From UBA1952 sp965246785 (GTDB taxonomy: Bacteria; Bacteroidota; Bacteroidia; Chitinophagales; Chitinophagaceae): a DNA stretch of 64,000 nucleotides. Of the stretch, positions 1 through 8,202 are shown one piece after another. Made by a program: the position numbers and the translations under genes. The DNA lies in NCBI GenBank assembly GCA_965246785.1, contig CBDFFM010000032.1, forward strand, positions 1 to 64,000, given 5' to 3'. Every line of letters starts with the position of its first letter. Position 1 is the stretch's first letter. The notes below the pieces were generated by a model. That model was not told the DNA's origin and made no database searches. It was given only the letters and a program-made list of their open reading frames with translations.

Positions 1-171
1 AGAAATGCCTGAGCATCCTGCTTCAGGTAATGCGAAACGCTTGCTTCCATCTATAAAATGTTACTTGGATTGACGCGCTGTAATTTACTTGATTCCCTAC
101 GGCGGCAGCATGAATGTTTTACATGAGGTGCCAAAACTGCACTCGGCTAAGGCGCGCGAACAAGTACCTGC
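1..171. other. Left-edge sequence, no gene recognised
   Basis: This stretch lies downstream of the PIN-like toxin gene, which is read on the minus strand. I see no convincing reading frame, RNA gene or clear terminator hairpin. A plus-strand frame that starts at 89 only runs antisense through the toxin gene and has no recognisable features. The next gene to the left may begin just outside the window. Confidence 0.4.
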
Positions 172-549
172 CTACGCCATCTTCCGGTATGGCCGGTCTC
201 CATTGCCGATAGCTATCAAGAGCCGCTCCTCTTGTGCTGCCGCGATGTCTGCCAGAATCTTCTGCCATTGGCTGAGCATCGTCAGGGCGCACTTGTACGG
301 GTCAAATTCTGCTCCTTCCGGCTTTTTGTATGCCACCACTTTATAGCCTTCGGCGTATTGGTCTAAGGTCAGCGTGTTGAGGCCCCGCTTGTTGGTATCA
401 ATCAGAAATACGGCGGTGTCTGCCGGGCGGTATTCATCCGACCACCGGCCGCTCACCACTTCATGCCCGGCAGGATATTCCAAATGGTGCAGGGACATGA
501 ACAATTTGACAAGGGGCGGCGAGTAGTTGGGGTCAATGTAAAGCCGCAT
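172..549 (-). CDS. PIN-like domain protein, probable toxin (VapC45-like)
   Basis: This 125-aa protein begins MRLYIDPNYSPPLVKLF, with an Asp near the N-terminus followed by a conserved Pro-Pro-Leu-Val stretch. That is the usual opening of PIN-like (Mut7-C/VapC45-type) RNase toxins. It continues with HEVVSGRW, a mid-protein VFLIDTN strand and a late KVVAYKK strand, which fit a Rossmann-like PIN fold. Such proteins cleave RNA and are held in check by the protein encoded just upstream. The ATG overlaps the stop of the upstream antitoxin frame as TGATG at 547-551, so the two are translationally coupled, as in type II toxin-antitoxin pairs. The toxin frame is intact although the antitoxin frame is broken. 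The family call is from motif appearance only; it could be a related DUF5615-like protein. Confidence 0.55.
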   Translation of the reverse strand: MRLYIDPNYSPPLVKLFMSLHHLEYPAGHEVVSGRWSDEYRPADTAVFLIDTNKRGLNTLTLDQYAEGYKVVAYKKPEGAEFDPYKCALTMLSQWQKILADIAAAQEERLLIAIGNGDRPYRKMA

Positions 550-1211
550 CAGTTTTCTGCTTCTTCCAGTTCAAGAAATGCCAGCGAATCATCTACAGAC
601 GCCTCAGGCACATTCCAGTGTGTGCTTACGCGCTTCCTGTCCTTATACTTGCGGTAGGTGCCTACGATTTGCTCCACCCAGACTGCATTGCCGTCCACGT
701 CGGGGATGTAGGCACGCCCCGCCTGACTCCGCAGGGTCAATGATGATGCTCTTGTCTTTGCCCAATGGCCGCAGGCGGTTGGCTAAGCCCGCCTCAAATT
801 CTATCCGCGCAAAGAATTGCTGAATGAAGGACAGGTTGAGCTGTCCGCTGCCGCCAAGGTCTTTGAACAGGTCTTTGCCGTTTTTCCGCACCAGCTTTCG
901 CCCAGCCTTCCAGATGGAATCCAGCACGGCTTGCTTGGCAAATGGATACTCTGTTTCGTAGTCCTTTTTCAACTCGTCGCGTCCATTTAAAATCTCCTTC
1001 AGCGGGAATGTTGTTTTCCCGCAAATCCCTTGATAGCAGCAAGCTCTATGAGGCCGTAGAAGCTGATGCGCAGCGGAGCGCCTTTGGTTCTGCTATCCGG
1101 CGCTATGCCATTAAACTGGCGCTCATGATACAATTCTTCCAGCCAGCGCTTGGCCTTCTCCCGCCTGATGCGCAGAATATAGCTGACGTCTTCTATCCCG
1201 TAGATAGGGTG
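549..1211 (-). pseudogene. Frameshifted MerR/DUF433-type antitoxin (VapB45-like)
   Basis: Three reading frames on the minus strand join into one sensible protein. The first (HPIYGIEDVSYILRI...LIELAAIKG, 1211 to about 1025) looks like a MerR-type winged HTH and is read in the frame of the RM gene. The second is a short segment (LRENNIP). The third (PLKEILNGRDELKKDYETEY...) runs to about 720. The last part (GRAYIPDVDGNAVWVEQIVG...DDSLAFLELEEAEN) looks like a DUF433 domain and ends at 549. Removing one base from each of three homopolymers (AAA 1023-1025, GGG 1004-1006, CCCC 717-720 on the plus strand) restores one open frame that ends in TGATG with the toxin. It would be the neutralising partner of the PIN-like toxin. 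The breaks are either real decay or run-length sequencing errors; all three lie in homopolymers, which favours error. Confidence 0.6.
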
Positions 1212-4200
1212 GTCGTGCGGGTAGCTTCTCAAGTGCTCATCGGTGTTAGGCGTTAAAGATATTGTCTCGTCCTCTTCTGTGGTAGCGGCGGGCTCGCCGG
1301 TTTGCGTCTCATTTGCAAACTTCAGCGCCGGCAGCCCCGCCACTATATCAACCGTCTGCACGCTCACATTAATCACGCTCAGCAGTAAGTCCAGAATGTA
1401 GCGCGGGTTGCCTGTCTCTTCCGCCCAATCGTTCGGGTCGTTGGTGATGCCGCTTTCCTTATGCGTAGTGATGGCGTAGCGCTCCATTATCCAGCCGATG
1501 GCGCTCTTACCGTTCACGACATACTCATACGCCTTTGCGGGAATGTTGCTAATGGTGATGTGGCTGTTGTAGATAATCGTGCTTGTATCGTCCTTCTTGT
1601 CCAGCTTCGGGTGCCGCATTTTTTCTACGCGGTAATTGCCGCCGGCGTCGCCTGTTACCGTTACGCCTTCATAAGGCGCTACGGCCTCATAGCCAATGTG
1701 CAGCTCTGCCAGCGCGCGGCCAGCCTTGCTGAACTTCCAGAAGTCGCGCTGCTCTTCTACCAGCGGTAGGCGGGGCAGCATCTTCTTGAGGTCTGCCGCG
1801 AAGGTGGTGCGGTACTGCGGACTATGCAGGATGCCATAGACGTAATAGAAAATGTCTTCCTTGCTTACGGTCTTTCCATATTGCTTTTGCGCCCGTGAGA
1901 GTATGAAGTCGGAAATGCCGTCTCTGCGGATGTACTCAGTTTTATCATTCGCGTCAAAGAGCGAGGCTTGTGTTTTTTCGCGGGGTTCGTAGTAGTAGAG
2001 TGGGAAGCATTGGGACTTGCCTATTAGCTCTAAGTCCGGTATGGTATCAGTGATAATTGTTGAAAAATCCTTTGTAACGCCTACCCCAGAAACACAAATA
2101 AGCAAATTGCTATGCCAGTTATCAGGAAAGAACGAATCCATTCTGGACACAACGTTGTTCAATTCCCGACTGAAATAAAGATGTTGTTTGAAAAACGGGC
2201 GATAAATACTTTTCGTGAAATTGGCTGTATCAACAGACTTGCGTTTGCCATTTTCGGAGTCAGCCAAAAGCGAACGTGACCAACTGATATTTGTATCATT
2301 ATAGGATACAACATCCTTTGCTAAAAGACTACTGTTTAGAGAAGCGACTTTTATGTACGCTTCAACTTGCTCATTATAAAATGAAACTGTTCGTTCAATA
2401 TTCTGTTGAAGTCTAACCGCATTGGAGTTGTAAACCCAACTATCTCGCGCGGTTTCTAATCCCCTGCAGAATAAGCCAGGACGAAAAAATGTTTCCTTTT
2501 CTTCTTTCGTTCCAATAGAAAAGAACGCTTCAAAAATGCCACTTCGTTCGCTTAGCCAGTCGCCTTCCTCGTTCGGCTGCAATACCTGCCACCCAATTTC
2601 ATCGTTGCTGACCTTACAATACTTCTTTAGAATGGCCAACTTATCCTCACGTGAATGGTAATCGCCGATGTCGTGGTAATGAATGGTCGCTTTGCCACCT
2701 TGCTTCGCCGGATTCTTCACCAAGAGCGTAATGGCAATCGGGGTGCGAGAGCCAGAGCCAAAAATCTTTCCGCCTTCTTTGCGGGATAGTTCGCCGCTTG
2801 TGCGCTGATTGCCGCGCAGGTTAAAGACGTAAATGCTGGAAAATTCCTGTTCCAGATGCTTGCGAAAGCCATCCTGCGAATTGCCGTCCAACCATGCGCC
2901 GTTAGATACGAAGCAGACAATGCCGCCATTGCTATCTAATCTATCCGTGCTCCAGCGAAATGCCTTGATATAAGAATCGTACAGTGAGTTCTTGTTCGTT
3001 GCCGTGGAAGCTGCTGCATAAGTGGCTGAAATCCGCGCGTCCAAGCGCTCATACTTCTGGTTCTGCGCATTATCATTCGCGCTCTTCTGCCCAACGGAAT
3101 AAGGCGGATTCCCGATAATCACCCGTAGCGGCGCGGCCTTCTGCTTCTTCACCCGCTCCGAGTTTTGTGGGAAGGGGTCTTTGAACAGCTTGTCGCTGCC
3201 GTCGCCCTCGCCAAGCTGGAAGGTATCAGTCAGCACAATCCCGTTGAAGGCTTCATAAGGCACTTCTGCATCCAGTTCGCGGGCCAGCACATCATGGAAG
3301 GCATTCTCAATATTCACCGCTGCGATATAGTAGGCCAGCAGCACAATCTCATTGGCATGTATCTCGCGCGTGTATTTGCGGTGCAGGTCTGCCGCCTTAA
3401 TGCGCCCGCTTTGCAGCAGCCTGGTGATGAAGGTGCCCGTCCCCGTAAATGGGTCAAGGATATGCACGGCGTCATCCGAGATGCTGCGGCCAAACTCGCT
3501 TTCAAGCACATCTGCGACTGAGTGGATGATAAAGTCTATCACCTCTATCGGCGTGTACACAATGCCAAGCTGCTCCACCATCTTCGGGAAGGCCGTCTGG
3601 AAAAACTTCTCATACAACTCCTTAATGATGCGCTGCTTGCCGTCCGCGTTATCTATGCCCGCGGCCCGCTTGCGCACCGACTCGTAGAATTTTTGCAGCG
3701 TCTCCGTATCCTGCTCCACGGCTGATTCTTCCAGCAAGTCCAGCATCTGCTGCATGGATACCGAGATGGGATTATTCTTCACGAATGAGTAGCCTTCAAA
3801 GAGCGCTTCAAACACCGGCTTCGTAATTACATGCTGCGCCAGCATCTCCACGGCCTGCTGCTGCGTAATGCCGGGATTGATGTTGCGCTGTAAGCCGCGC
3901 AGGAAATCCTCAAAGGCTGCTTTGTGCTTGCCGCCTTCGGCAATGATGCGGTTGATGCGCTCTACCTGCCGCTCTGCAATCTCGGCTACGTTCTTCGCCC
4001 ATTGCTCCCAATAGCGGCGGTCGCCCACTTTAAGCACCATGCGGGCAAAGAGGACGTCCTGCAGCTTCTCAAATTCCAGCTCCATTTGTCGCTGCAAGCC
4101 TGGCGCGCGATTCTGGTAAGCACTGCCATCGCCATCATCATGGATGTTGCCACTGCCGCCATCATCGCCCGGCGGCGCATATCCCGGCGTGCCAATCAGG

Positions 4201-6203
4201 ATTTGGACAGGCCGTTTCTTGTTCAGCTCTATCTTGTTGATGATGGCATTGAATCGGTCGTCGTGCGCACGGAGCGCGTTCAGCACCGTCCAGACCACCT
4301 TGTAACGCTCGTTATCATCCAGCGCTTTGTCGGCCTCCACATAAGTTGGCACAATCACCGGGATTATGATGTAGCCGTACTTTTTGCCCGGCGCACGTCG
4401 CATCACACGGCCTACGCTCTGCACTACATCCACTTCTGAATTTCGCGAGGAAAGAAACATCACCGCGTCCAGCGAAGGCACGTCCACGCCCTCGCTCAGG
4501 CAACGCACGTTGGTGAGGATTCGGCATTCGCTGCTATCCGCCGGTATGCTTTTCAGCCATGCGAGCTTCAGGTCGCGCGTCGGCGCGCTCATCGTTCCGT
4601 CCACATGCTGAGCAGCAGCTTCTACAAGGCCTTCGCGTTTTTCGGCTTCCAGCGTCGGGATATAAACAGCCTGTGTTTCGTTGAAGGCTTTGGTAATGCT
4701 CTTGGAGACTTTTATGCTTTGGCAAAATGCCACGGTGGTGCGCATCGGCTCCGGGTCGGTGGCCTTGAGCACGCCCGCGTCGCCGAGCAATTTTTTAGAC
4801 AGCGCGTTGATGCAGCCCACTAGCTTGCTCACATCATCGCTCTTGATTTCATTGTTATCGGCAATGCTTTTCTGAATGGCTACCGGCATGTCGCCTTCGG
4901 CAATTGTCAGGACGAGCACCTTGTAATCGGAAAGCAGTCCTTTTTCCACAGCCTCGCCAAAACCAATGCGATGGATTTCCTCGCCGTACAGCCGCGCATC
5001 ATCCATAGAGCAGAGCACGGCGTCTTCCTGCGCAATCTTGCTCTTTGCGCTATCGCTGTAAAGCTTCGGCGTGGCAGTCATGTACATCCGCTTTGCAGCC
5101 CGTATAAAGTTGTTGTCATGCACCTTCATGAAGGCCGAAGCATCCTCGTCTTTCAGCGCGTATCCGGCAGTGCGGTGGGCTTCGTCGCAGATAATGAGGT
5201 CAAAAGTTCCGAAGGCGGAATCTTCTTTCAGCAGTGCCTTCTGAGCACGCGCCACAACCTCAATAGATTGATAAGTAGAGAAGCAAATAACAAGACCCTT
5301 TGCCGCGGTACGCGCAGCTCTTAGCTGTTTTACGATGGCTTCTGTATTGGTAGATGCCGGCAGCGCAAGGTCTATCACACTCATGCCGTCGCTGTCCTCG
5401 TCCTTCACCTTCTTCTTTGATACCTCCGCATCCGAGCAGATGCAAATGGGATAGATAGATTCCTGCGCGTCGGCGCTCCATTCGCGGAGTGTTTGCCCTA
5501 ACAAGGCGATGGACGGCACAAGGAATAACACCAGCCCTTTGCCAGCTGTTTGATGTTCCGCGATTCGCAGCGAGGTATAGGTCTTGCCGGTGCCGCAGGC
5601 CATAATCAACTTACCACGGTCGGCGGTTTTATAGTACGCGATGGCCTTGTCTAAAGCTATTTGCTGATGTGGCAGGATGTCCTTCTTCGCTATCCGCGCT
5701 GCTTCGCCGCTGATATTGGCTTCCAGCTTTTCCCAATCCACCGGCGCGTCAATCAGGTTTTGGAGATTGATGCGTGTGACGGGAACTTTCTGATTGGCAA
5801 TGGTAGCCTCCGCGGTCGGCCCCCAGCTATTTGTTGTAGAGATAAACAGCCGACGCTCAAAGCAGACTGTTTGTGCCTGTTCATTCAGGAAAGAGCCGCC
5901 GGATGTGGACAGAAAAGTGTCAATGGCGGGCTTGTCAATCGTCGTACCATCCGCATAGCATTTGCATTGAATTGCCCAGTAGTCGCCTTCATGCGTGAGG
6001 GCAACGAGGTCAATGCCGGTATCCTTGCCGCCAAAATCTTTCCTGCCGGGAAACTCATTCCAAAGCCAAACGTGCTTTAGGCGGTCAGAGTAGGTTCTGT
6101 CGGTTCGCAGGTAAGCCTGCATGAGCCGCTCAAAGCGGTCGCCCTTATCTCGCTCGGAAAAGGAAAGCTTGCGGTACTTGTCAAGGATTTTTTTGAAGGG
6201 CAT
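999..6203 (-). CDS. Single-chain restriction-modification enzyme (type ISP-like): nuclease-helicase-methyltransferase
   Basis: This 1734-aa protein carries all parts of a self-contained restriction system. An N-terminal Mrr-like nuclease has Asp65 and Gln79-Cys-Lys81 (D...QxK). An SF2 translocase follows, with Walker A ACGTGKTY near 202-209, a CDEAH box, a TATPK motif III and a motif VI SVGRVMRR. A long helical linker leads to an N6-adenine methyltransferase with DPFTGTGTF near 917 and NPPY near 1032. The region after that should be the target-recognition domain. The layout matches the LlaGI/LlaBIII type ISP family, which cuts unmethylated phage DNA and methylates host DNA on one strand. The natural end looks like ...INVSVQTVDIVAGLPALKF at about 1317. 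The remaining 105 residues are a linker plus the start of the antitoxin, read in the same frame. The ATG at 6203 starts a sensible N-terminus. Confidence 0.9.
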   Translation of the reverse strand: MPFKKILDKYRKLSFSERDKGDRFERLMQAYLRTDRTYSDRLKHVWLWNEFPGRKDFGGKDTGIDLVALTHEGDYWAIQCKCYADGTTIDKPAIDTFLSTSGGSFLNEQAQTVCFERRLFISTTNSWGPTAEATIANQKVPVTRINLQNLIDAPVDWEKLEANISGEAARIAKKDILPHQQIALDKAIAYYKTADRGKLIMACGTGKTYTSLRIAEHQTAGKGLVLFLVPSIALLGQTLREWSADAQESIYPICICSDAEVSKKKVKDEDSDGMSVIDLALPASTNTEAIVKQLRAARTAAKGLVICFSTYQSIEVVARAQKALLKEDSAFGTFDLIICDEAHRTAGYALKDEDASAFMKVHDNNFIRAAKRMYMTATPKLYSDSAKSKIAQEDAVLCSMDDARLYGEEIHRIGFGEAVEKGLLSDYKVLVLTIAEGDMPVAIQKSIADNNEIKSDDVSKLVGCINALSKKLLGDAGVLKATDPEPMRTTVAFCQSIKVSKSITKAFNETQAVYIPTLEAEKREGLVEAAAQHVDGTMSAPTRDLKLAWLKSIPADSSECRILTNVRCLSEGVDVPSLDAVMFLSSRNSEVDVVQSVGRVMRRAPGKKYGYIIIPVIVPTYVEADKALDDNERYKVVWTVLNALRAHDDRFNAIINKIELNKKRPVQILIGTPGYAPPGDDGGSGNIHDDGDGSAYQNRAPGLQRQMELEFEKLQDVLFARMVLKVGDRRYWEQWAKNVAEIAERQVERINRIIAEGGKHKAAFEDFLRGLQRNINPGITQQQAVEMLAQHVITKPVFEALFEGYSFVKNNPISVSMQQMLDLLEESAVEQDTETLQKFYESVRKRAAGIDNADGKQRIIKELYEKFFQTAFPKMVEQLGIVYTPIEVIDFIIHSVADVLESEFGRSISDDAVHILDPFTGTGTFITRLLQSGRIKAADLHRKYTREIHANEIVLLAYYIAAVNIENAFHDVLARELDAEVPYEAFNGIVLTDTFQLGEGDGSDKLFKDPFPQNSERVKKQKAAPLRVIIGNPPYSVGQKSANDNAQNQKYERLDARISATYAAASTATNKNSLYDSYIKAFRWSTDRLDSNGGIVCFVSNGAWLDGNSQDGFRKHLEQEFSSIYVFNLRGNQRTSGELSRKEGGKIFGSGSRTPIAITLLVKNPAKQGGKATIHYHDIGDYHSREDKLAILKKYCKVSNDEIGWQVLQPNEEGDWLSERSGIFEAFFSIGTKEEKETFFRPGLFCRGLETARDSWVYNSNAVRLQQNIERTVSFYNEQVEAYIKVASLNSSLLAKDVVSYNDTNISWSRSLLADSENGKRKSVDTANFTKSIYRPFFKQHLYFSRELNNVVSRMDSFFPDNWHSNLLICVSGVGVTKDFSTIITDTIPDLELIGKSQCFPLYYYEPREKTQASLFDANDKTEYIRRDGISDFILSRAQKQYGKTVSKEDIFYYVYGILHSPQYRTTFAADLKKMLPRLPLVEEQRDFWKFSKAGRALAELHIGYEAVAPYEGVTVTGDAGGNYRVEKMRHPKLDKKDDTSTIIYNSHITISNIPAKAYEYVVNGKSAIGWIMERYAITTHKESGITNDPNDWAEETGNPRYILDLLLSVINVSVQTVDIVAGLPALKFANETQTGEPAATTEEDETISLTPNTDEHLRSYPHDHPIYGIEDVSYILRIRREKAKRWLEELYHERQFNGIAPDSRTKGAPLRISFYGLIELAAIKGFAGKQHSR

Positions 6204-6373
6204 GGGCGTTCGGGGGCGCTAAGAACAACAAAAAGAAGGACATAGGCAAGGCGGGTGCGGTCAACAGAAGGAAGAAGCCAGAATACAAGCCAAGCGGGAA
6301 GCGTCTGGTGCCCGAACTCAGACAATAGAAAATTATTTTCGTCTAAAATCGTCACAAGCAATTCGGAAAAGCA

Positions 6374-6405
6374 TTGCGTGTAAACGTAGTAATCCTTTAT
6401 CTTTG
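6374..6405 (+). promoter_or_regulatory. Bacteroidota-type promoter for a small RNA
   Basis: TTG at 6374-6376 and TATCTTTG at 6398-6405 are separated by 21 nt. The second element is a perfect match to the Bacteroidota -7 consensus TAnnTTTG, and the spacing is within the usual range. Transcription would start near 6412 on the plus strand. There is no plausible protein downstream before the terminator at 6523-6550. Confidence 0.6.
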
Positions 6406-6411
6406 CCGCAC

Positions 6412-6550
6412 CCAATTAAGCCTTGGGGAATGCTTCAAAATCTTTTCTGAGCGTGTAAACGCTCCTTAAAAATTCAATAAGTAGGTTCGACTTTTCGTCA
6501 GTCAAGCCTACTGGTAACAATGAAAAGCCCCGCAGAAGCGGGGCTTTTTT
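6412..6550 (+). ncRNA. Candidate small non-coding RNA of about 139 nt
   Basis: A near-consensus promoter (6374-6405) is followed about 140 nt later by a textbook intrinsic terminator (6523-6550), with no credible reading frame between them. Two more hairpins can be drawn. One is GAGCG-tgtaaa-CGCTC near 6450-6465. The other is a longer interrupted stem from GTAGG at 6481 to CCTAC near 6511, with inner GAC/GTC pairing. The RNA lies between the divergent RM gene and a truncated T9SS gene and is antisense to the tail of the latter. I do not recognise it as tRNA, SRP RNA or tmRNA. A GGTTCGA stretch at 6484 resembles a tRNA T-loop but has no tRNA around it. Boundaries are inferred. Confidence 0.5.
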
Positions 6551-6677
6551 CATAAATCGGCACTACCGCCTTTGCAGGTATTCCACCCCCGTTAAGTACA
6601 AGATTAGTTTGAGCGGATAAGGCCCTGCTGCTCAAAAGGAGCAGCAGGGATATCAATAAAGACCTTCTCAGTAGCAT
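6498..6677 (-). pseudogene. Truncated 5' end of a T9SS cargo paralogue
   Basis: Right after the intact cargo gene at 6677-7936, an ATG overlaps its stop as TAATG. It opens a frame of 59 codons: MLLRRSLLISLLLLLSS, then RALSAQTNLVLNGG. The first 30 residues are a signal peptide plus the same mature start as the intact neighbour (FAQNNLVLNGD). After the G-run at 6586-6590 the likeness stops and the frame runs into the terminator and a TGA at 6498. I read it as the 5' remnant of a tandem duplicate whose body was lost. Only 6588-6677 is recognisable as homologous. Confidence 0.65.
6523..6550. terminator. Intrinsic terminator, usable in both directions
   Basis: AAAAGCCCCGC (6523-6533) and GCGGGGCTTTT (6538-6548) form a perfect 11-bp stem around an AGAA loop, followed by two more T. 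The A-run on the left side makes it a terminator on the minus strand too. It would end the candidate small RNA on the plus strand and any read-through from the T9SS gene on the minus strand. Confidence 0.85.
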
Positions 6678-7936
6678 TATTGTTTTACAAAGTTGAGCTT
6701 GTAGGTAGTACCGCTTGCATCTCTGAGCATGATATAGTAAATGCCGTATGCAATATCACTCAGGTTGAGCGTGGCGCTGCCATCTGTGAAGGAGAGCGTG
6801 GCGCTATGCACCAGATTTCCTATCACTCCATATACCTTTATGCTTACAGGTGCTGCGCTGTGCAGCGATTGCGATAATGTTACGGTGCCGTCGCTGGGGT
6901 TAGGGGCGACGCTGTAGTGCTGGGTTTGACCGTTGATGCTTGTCACACCGGCTTTCCATACTTCAACCTTCACTGTGTCTTTGGTTAATACACCGCACAC
7001 GGTTTGGGTAAGTATATACGAAGTAGTTCCAGATGGCTTTACCCAAATACCCGCACCCTTTCCTATTACAGCAGACGAGCCAAGTACCGTCCAATAGCAG
7101 TCAAGCGCCATATCCCTGTAGCCTATAAAGACACTGTCTCCCGCGCCTACGTGCGTGTCGGGGCCCGCGTCTGCCTTTGCGTCCGATGCTACAACACTCA
7201 CGTCATCTACCAGATAATAAGTAATGCGGTAGCCGTTTCCGCTCTTGATAGGAAGATTCGTAACGGTGGTATGTGTCTTATCCTTGAAATTGCCAATGGT
7301 GATAAACCGCTCATTGCCTGTGGCAACAAAGGAGCCTTCAATCTTTGTCCAGTTCATCGTGTCTGTAATCGGCCCGCTGCTATTGGTTATTTGCGGTGTG
7401 TACTTTGTCTGAGGTATGCCGCAAAACGGTGTGGCGTCAATAGCGCCATTATCTAAGTAGGCGCTTATTTCCTTGACTGCCCAATCCGAAACTTCCGCCA
7501 GCACAACATAAAATGATACGCAATAAGTTTTGCCTGCCGTCAGTTTTTTTGTCAGCCTGCCTTGCAGGTAATCGCGGAGATAATGCCATGTTGCACTGCT
7601 GTCAATATCGGTATATAGATAAATGGCTGCCATGCCTCTTACTGAACGAGGATATTGATAACCCATATTGTTATTCGGAACAGTATTCGCTACACCTGTG
7701 CCACATACATGGCAATACTCAGGACTACAATCATTATTTCCCGAGCCGTCCGCATGTTTAGTTAGTGTATCAATTGGTGTCCATCCTGTAGCAAGCATTA
7801 TCTGGTCAACGTCGTAAGGACACTTTGAATACTGCTCAAAATCGCCATTGAGCACAAGATTATTCTGAGCAAACGAAACCCTGCTGCTCATAAGAATGAG
7901 CAGCAGGGGTAGTGTGAGAAACTTACACAAACACAT
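6677..7936 (-). CDS. Secreted protein with T9SS type A sorting domain
   Basis: From the ATG at 7936 the protein has 419 residues. The signal peptide MCLCKFLTLPLLLILMSS ends at VSFAQ, which makes an earlier start 35 codons upstream unlikely. The mature part begins NNLVLNGDFEQYSKCP, the opening of a carbohydrate-binding-like or jelly-roll domain seen in many Bacteroidota secreted proteins. It ends with a type A C-terminal sorting domain (YSVAPNPSDGTVTL...GIYYIMLRD...YKLNFVKQ). The protein should cross the inner membrane by Sec and the outer membrane by T9SS. Its ligand is unknown. The ATG overlaps the stop of an upstream paralogue remnant (TAATG), and its own stop overlaps the next remnant, so the locus was once a tandem array. 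Confidence 0.8.
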   Translation of the reverse strand: MCLCKFLTLPLLLILMSSRVSFAQNNLVLNGDFEQYSKCPYDVDQIMLATGWTPIDTLTKHADGSGNNDCSPEYCHVCGTGVANTVPNNNMGYQYPRSVRGMAAIYLYTDIDSSATWHYLRDYLQGRLTKKLTAGKTYCVSFYVVLAEVSDWAVKEISAYLDNGAIDATPFCGIPQTKYTPQITNSSGPITDTMNWTKIEGSFVATGNERFITIGNFKDKTHTTVTNLPIKSGNGYRITYYLVDDVSVVASDAKADAGPDTHVGAGDSVFIGYRDMALDCYWTVLGSSAVIGKGAGIWVKPSGTTSYILTQTVCGVLTKDTVKVEVWKAGVTSINGQTQHYSVAPNPSDGTVTLSQSLHSAAPVSIKVYGVIGNLVHSATLSFTDGSATLNLSDIAYGIYYIMLRDASGTTYKLNFVKQ

Positions 7937-7971
7937 TATCGCTTCACAAAGTTGAGCTTGTAGGTAGTACC
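7936..7971 (-). pseudogene. 3' remnant of an upstream T9SS paralogue
   Basis: The last 12 codons before the ATG of the intact cargo gene read GTTYKLNFVKR-stop. This is the same ending as the intact gene (GTTYKLNFVKQ-stop), and about 29 nt are almost identical at the two sites (7943-7970 and 6684-6712). Upstream of this the likeness ends abruptly at a run of seven C (plus strand, 7970-7976). It looks like the end of a second tandem copy whose body is gone. Confidence 0.65.
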
Positions 7972-7978
7972 CCCCCGC

Positions 7979-8025
7979 TGGCGCAAGAATGCAGCCTGGC
8001 CTCTTGGGGCAGCGTTCTTGCGCCA
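7979..8025. repeat. Long inverted repeat next to the C7 tract
   Basis: TGGCGCAAGAATGC (7979-7992) and GCGTTCTTGCGCCA (8012-8025) are inverted copies with one mismatch. Pairing can extend to about 18 positions with two mismatches, leaving a short loop. There is no T-run, so it is not a typical terminator. It sits exactly where the truncated paralogue remnant ends. The 8042-8202 stretch beyond it holds no gene, only a second small palindrome, GGAGTATG-a-CATACTCC, near 8174-8190. Confidence 0.6.
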
Positions 8026-8202
8026 ATCCCACGGCCTGCAAACCACTCTGAAGCGTATCACCTGAGCTTGGCTCATAAAGCAGCCAAAGTAGTTACTTCC
8101 GGCTAGTTACCTGCCCTTCGCACCGCGCTCCTGCATAGCTCCTCCATACCTCCTTATGGTCTCCTGCCCATCTGGAGTATGACATACTCCCACTTCAGCC
8201 TG

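Noticed and set aside
6077..6415. 112-codon open frame on the minus strand upstream of the RM gene
   Set aside because: It overlaps the RM start in another frame and reads through the promoter of the candidate small RNA; no features.
6481..6515. tRNA-like GGTTCGA word
   Set aside because: No acceptor stem, anticodon arm or D-arm can be drawn around it; it fits better as one arm of a hairpin in the candidate small RNA.
172..8025. Transposon or integrative element borders around the RM cassette
   Set aside because: No transposase, integrase, tRNA target or matching terminal repeats were found within the window.
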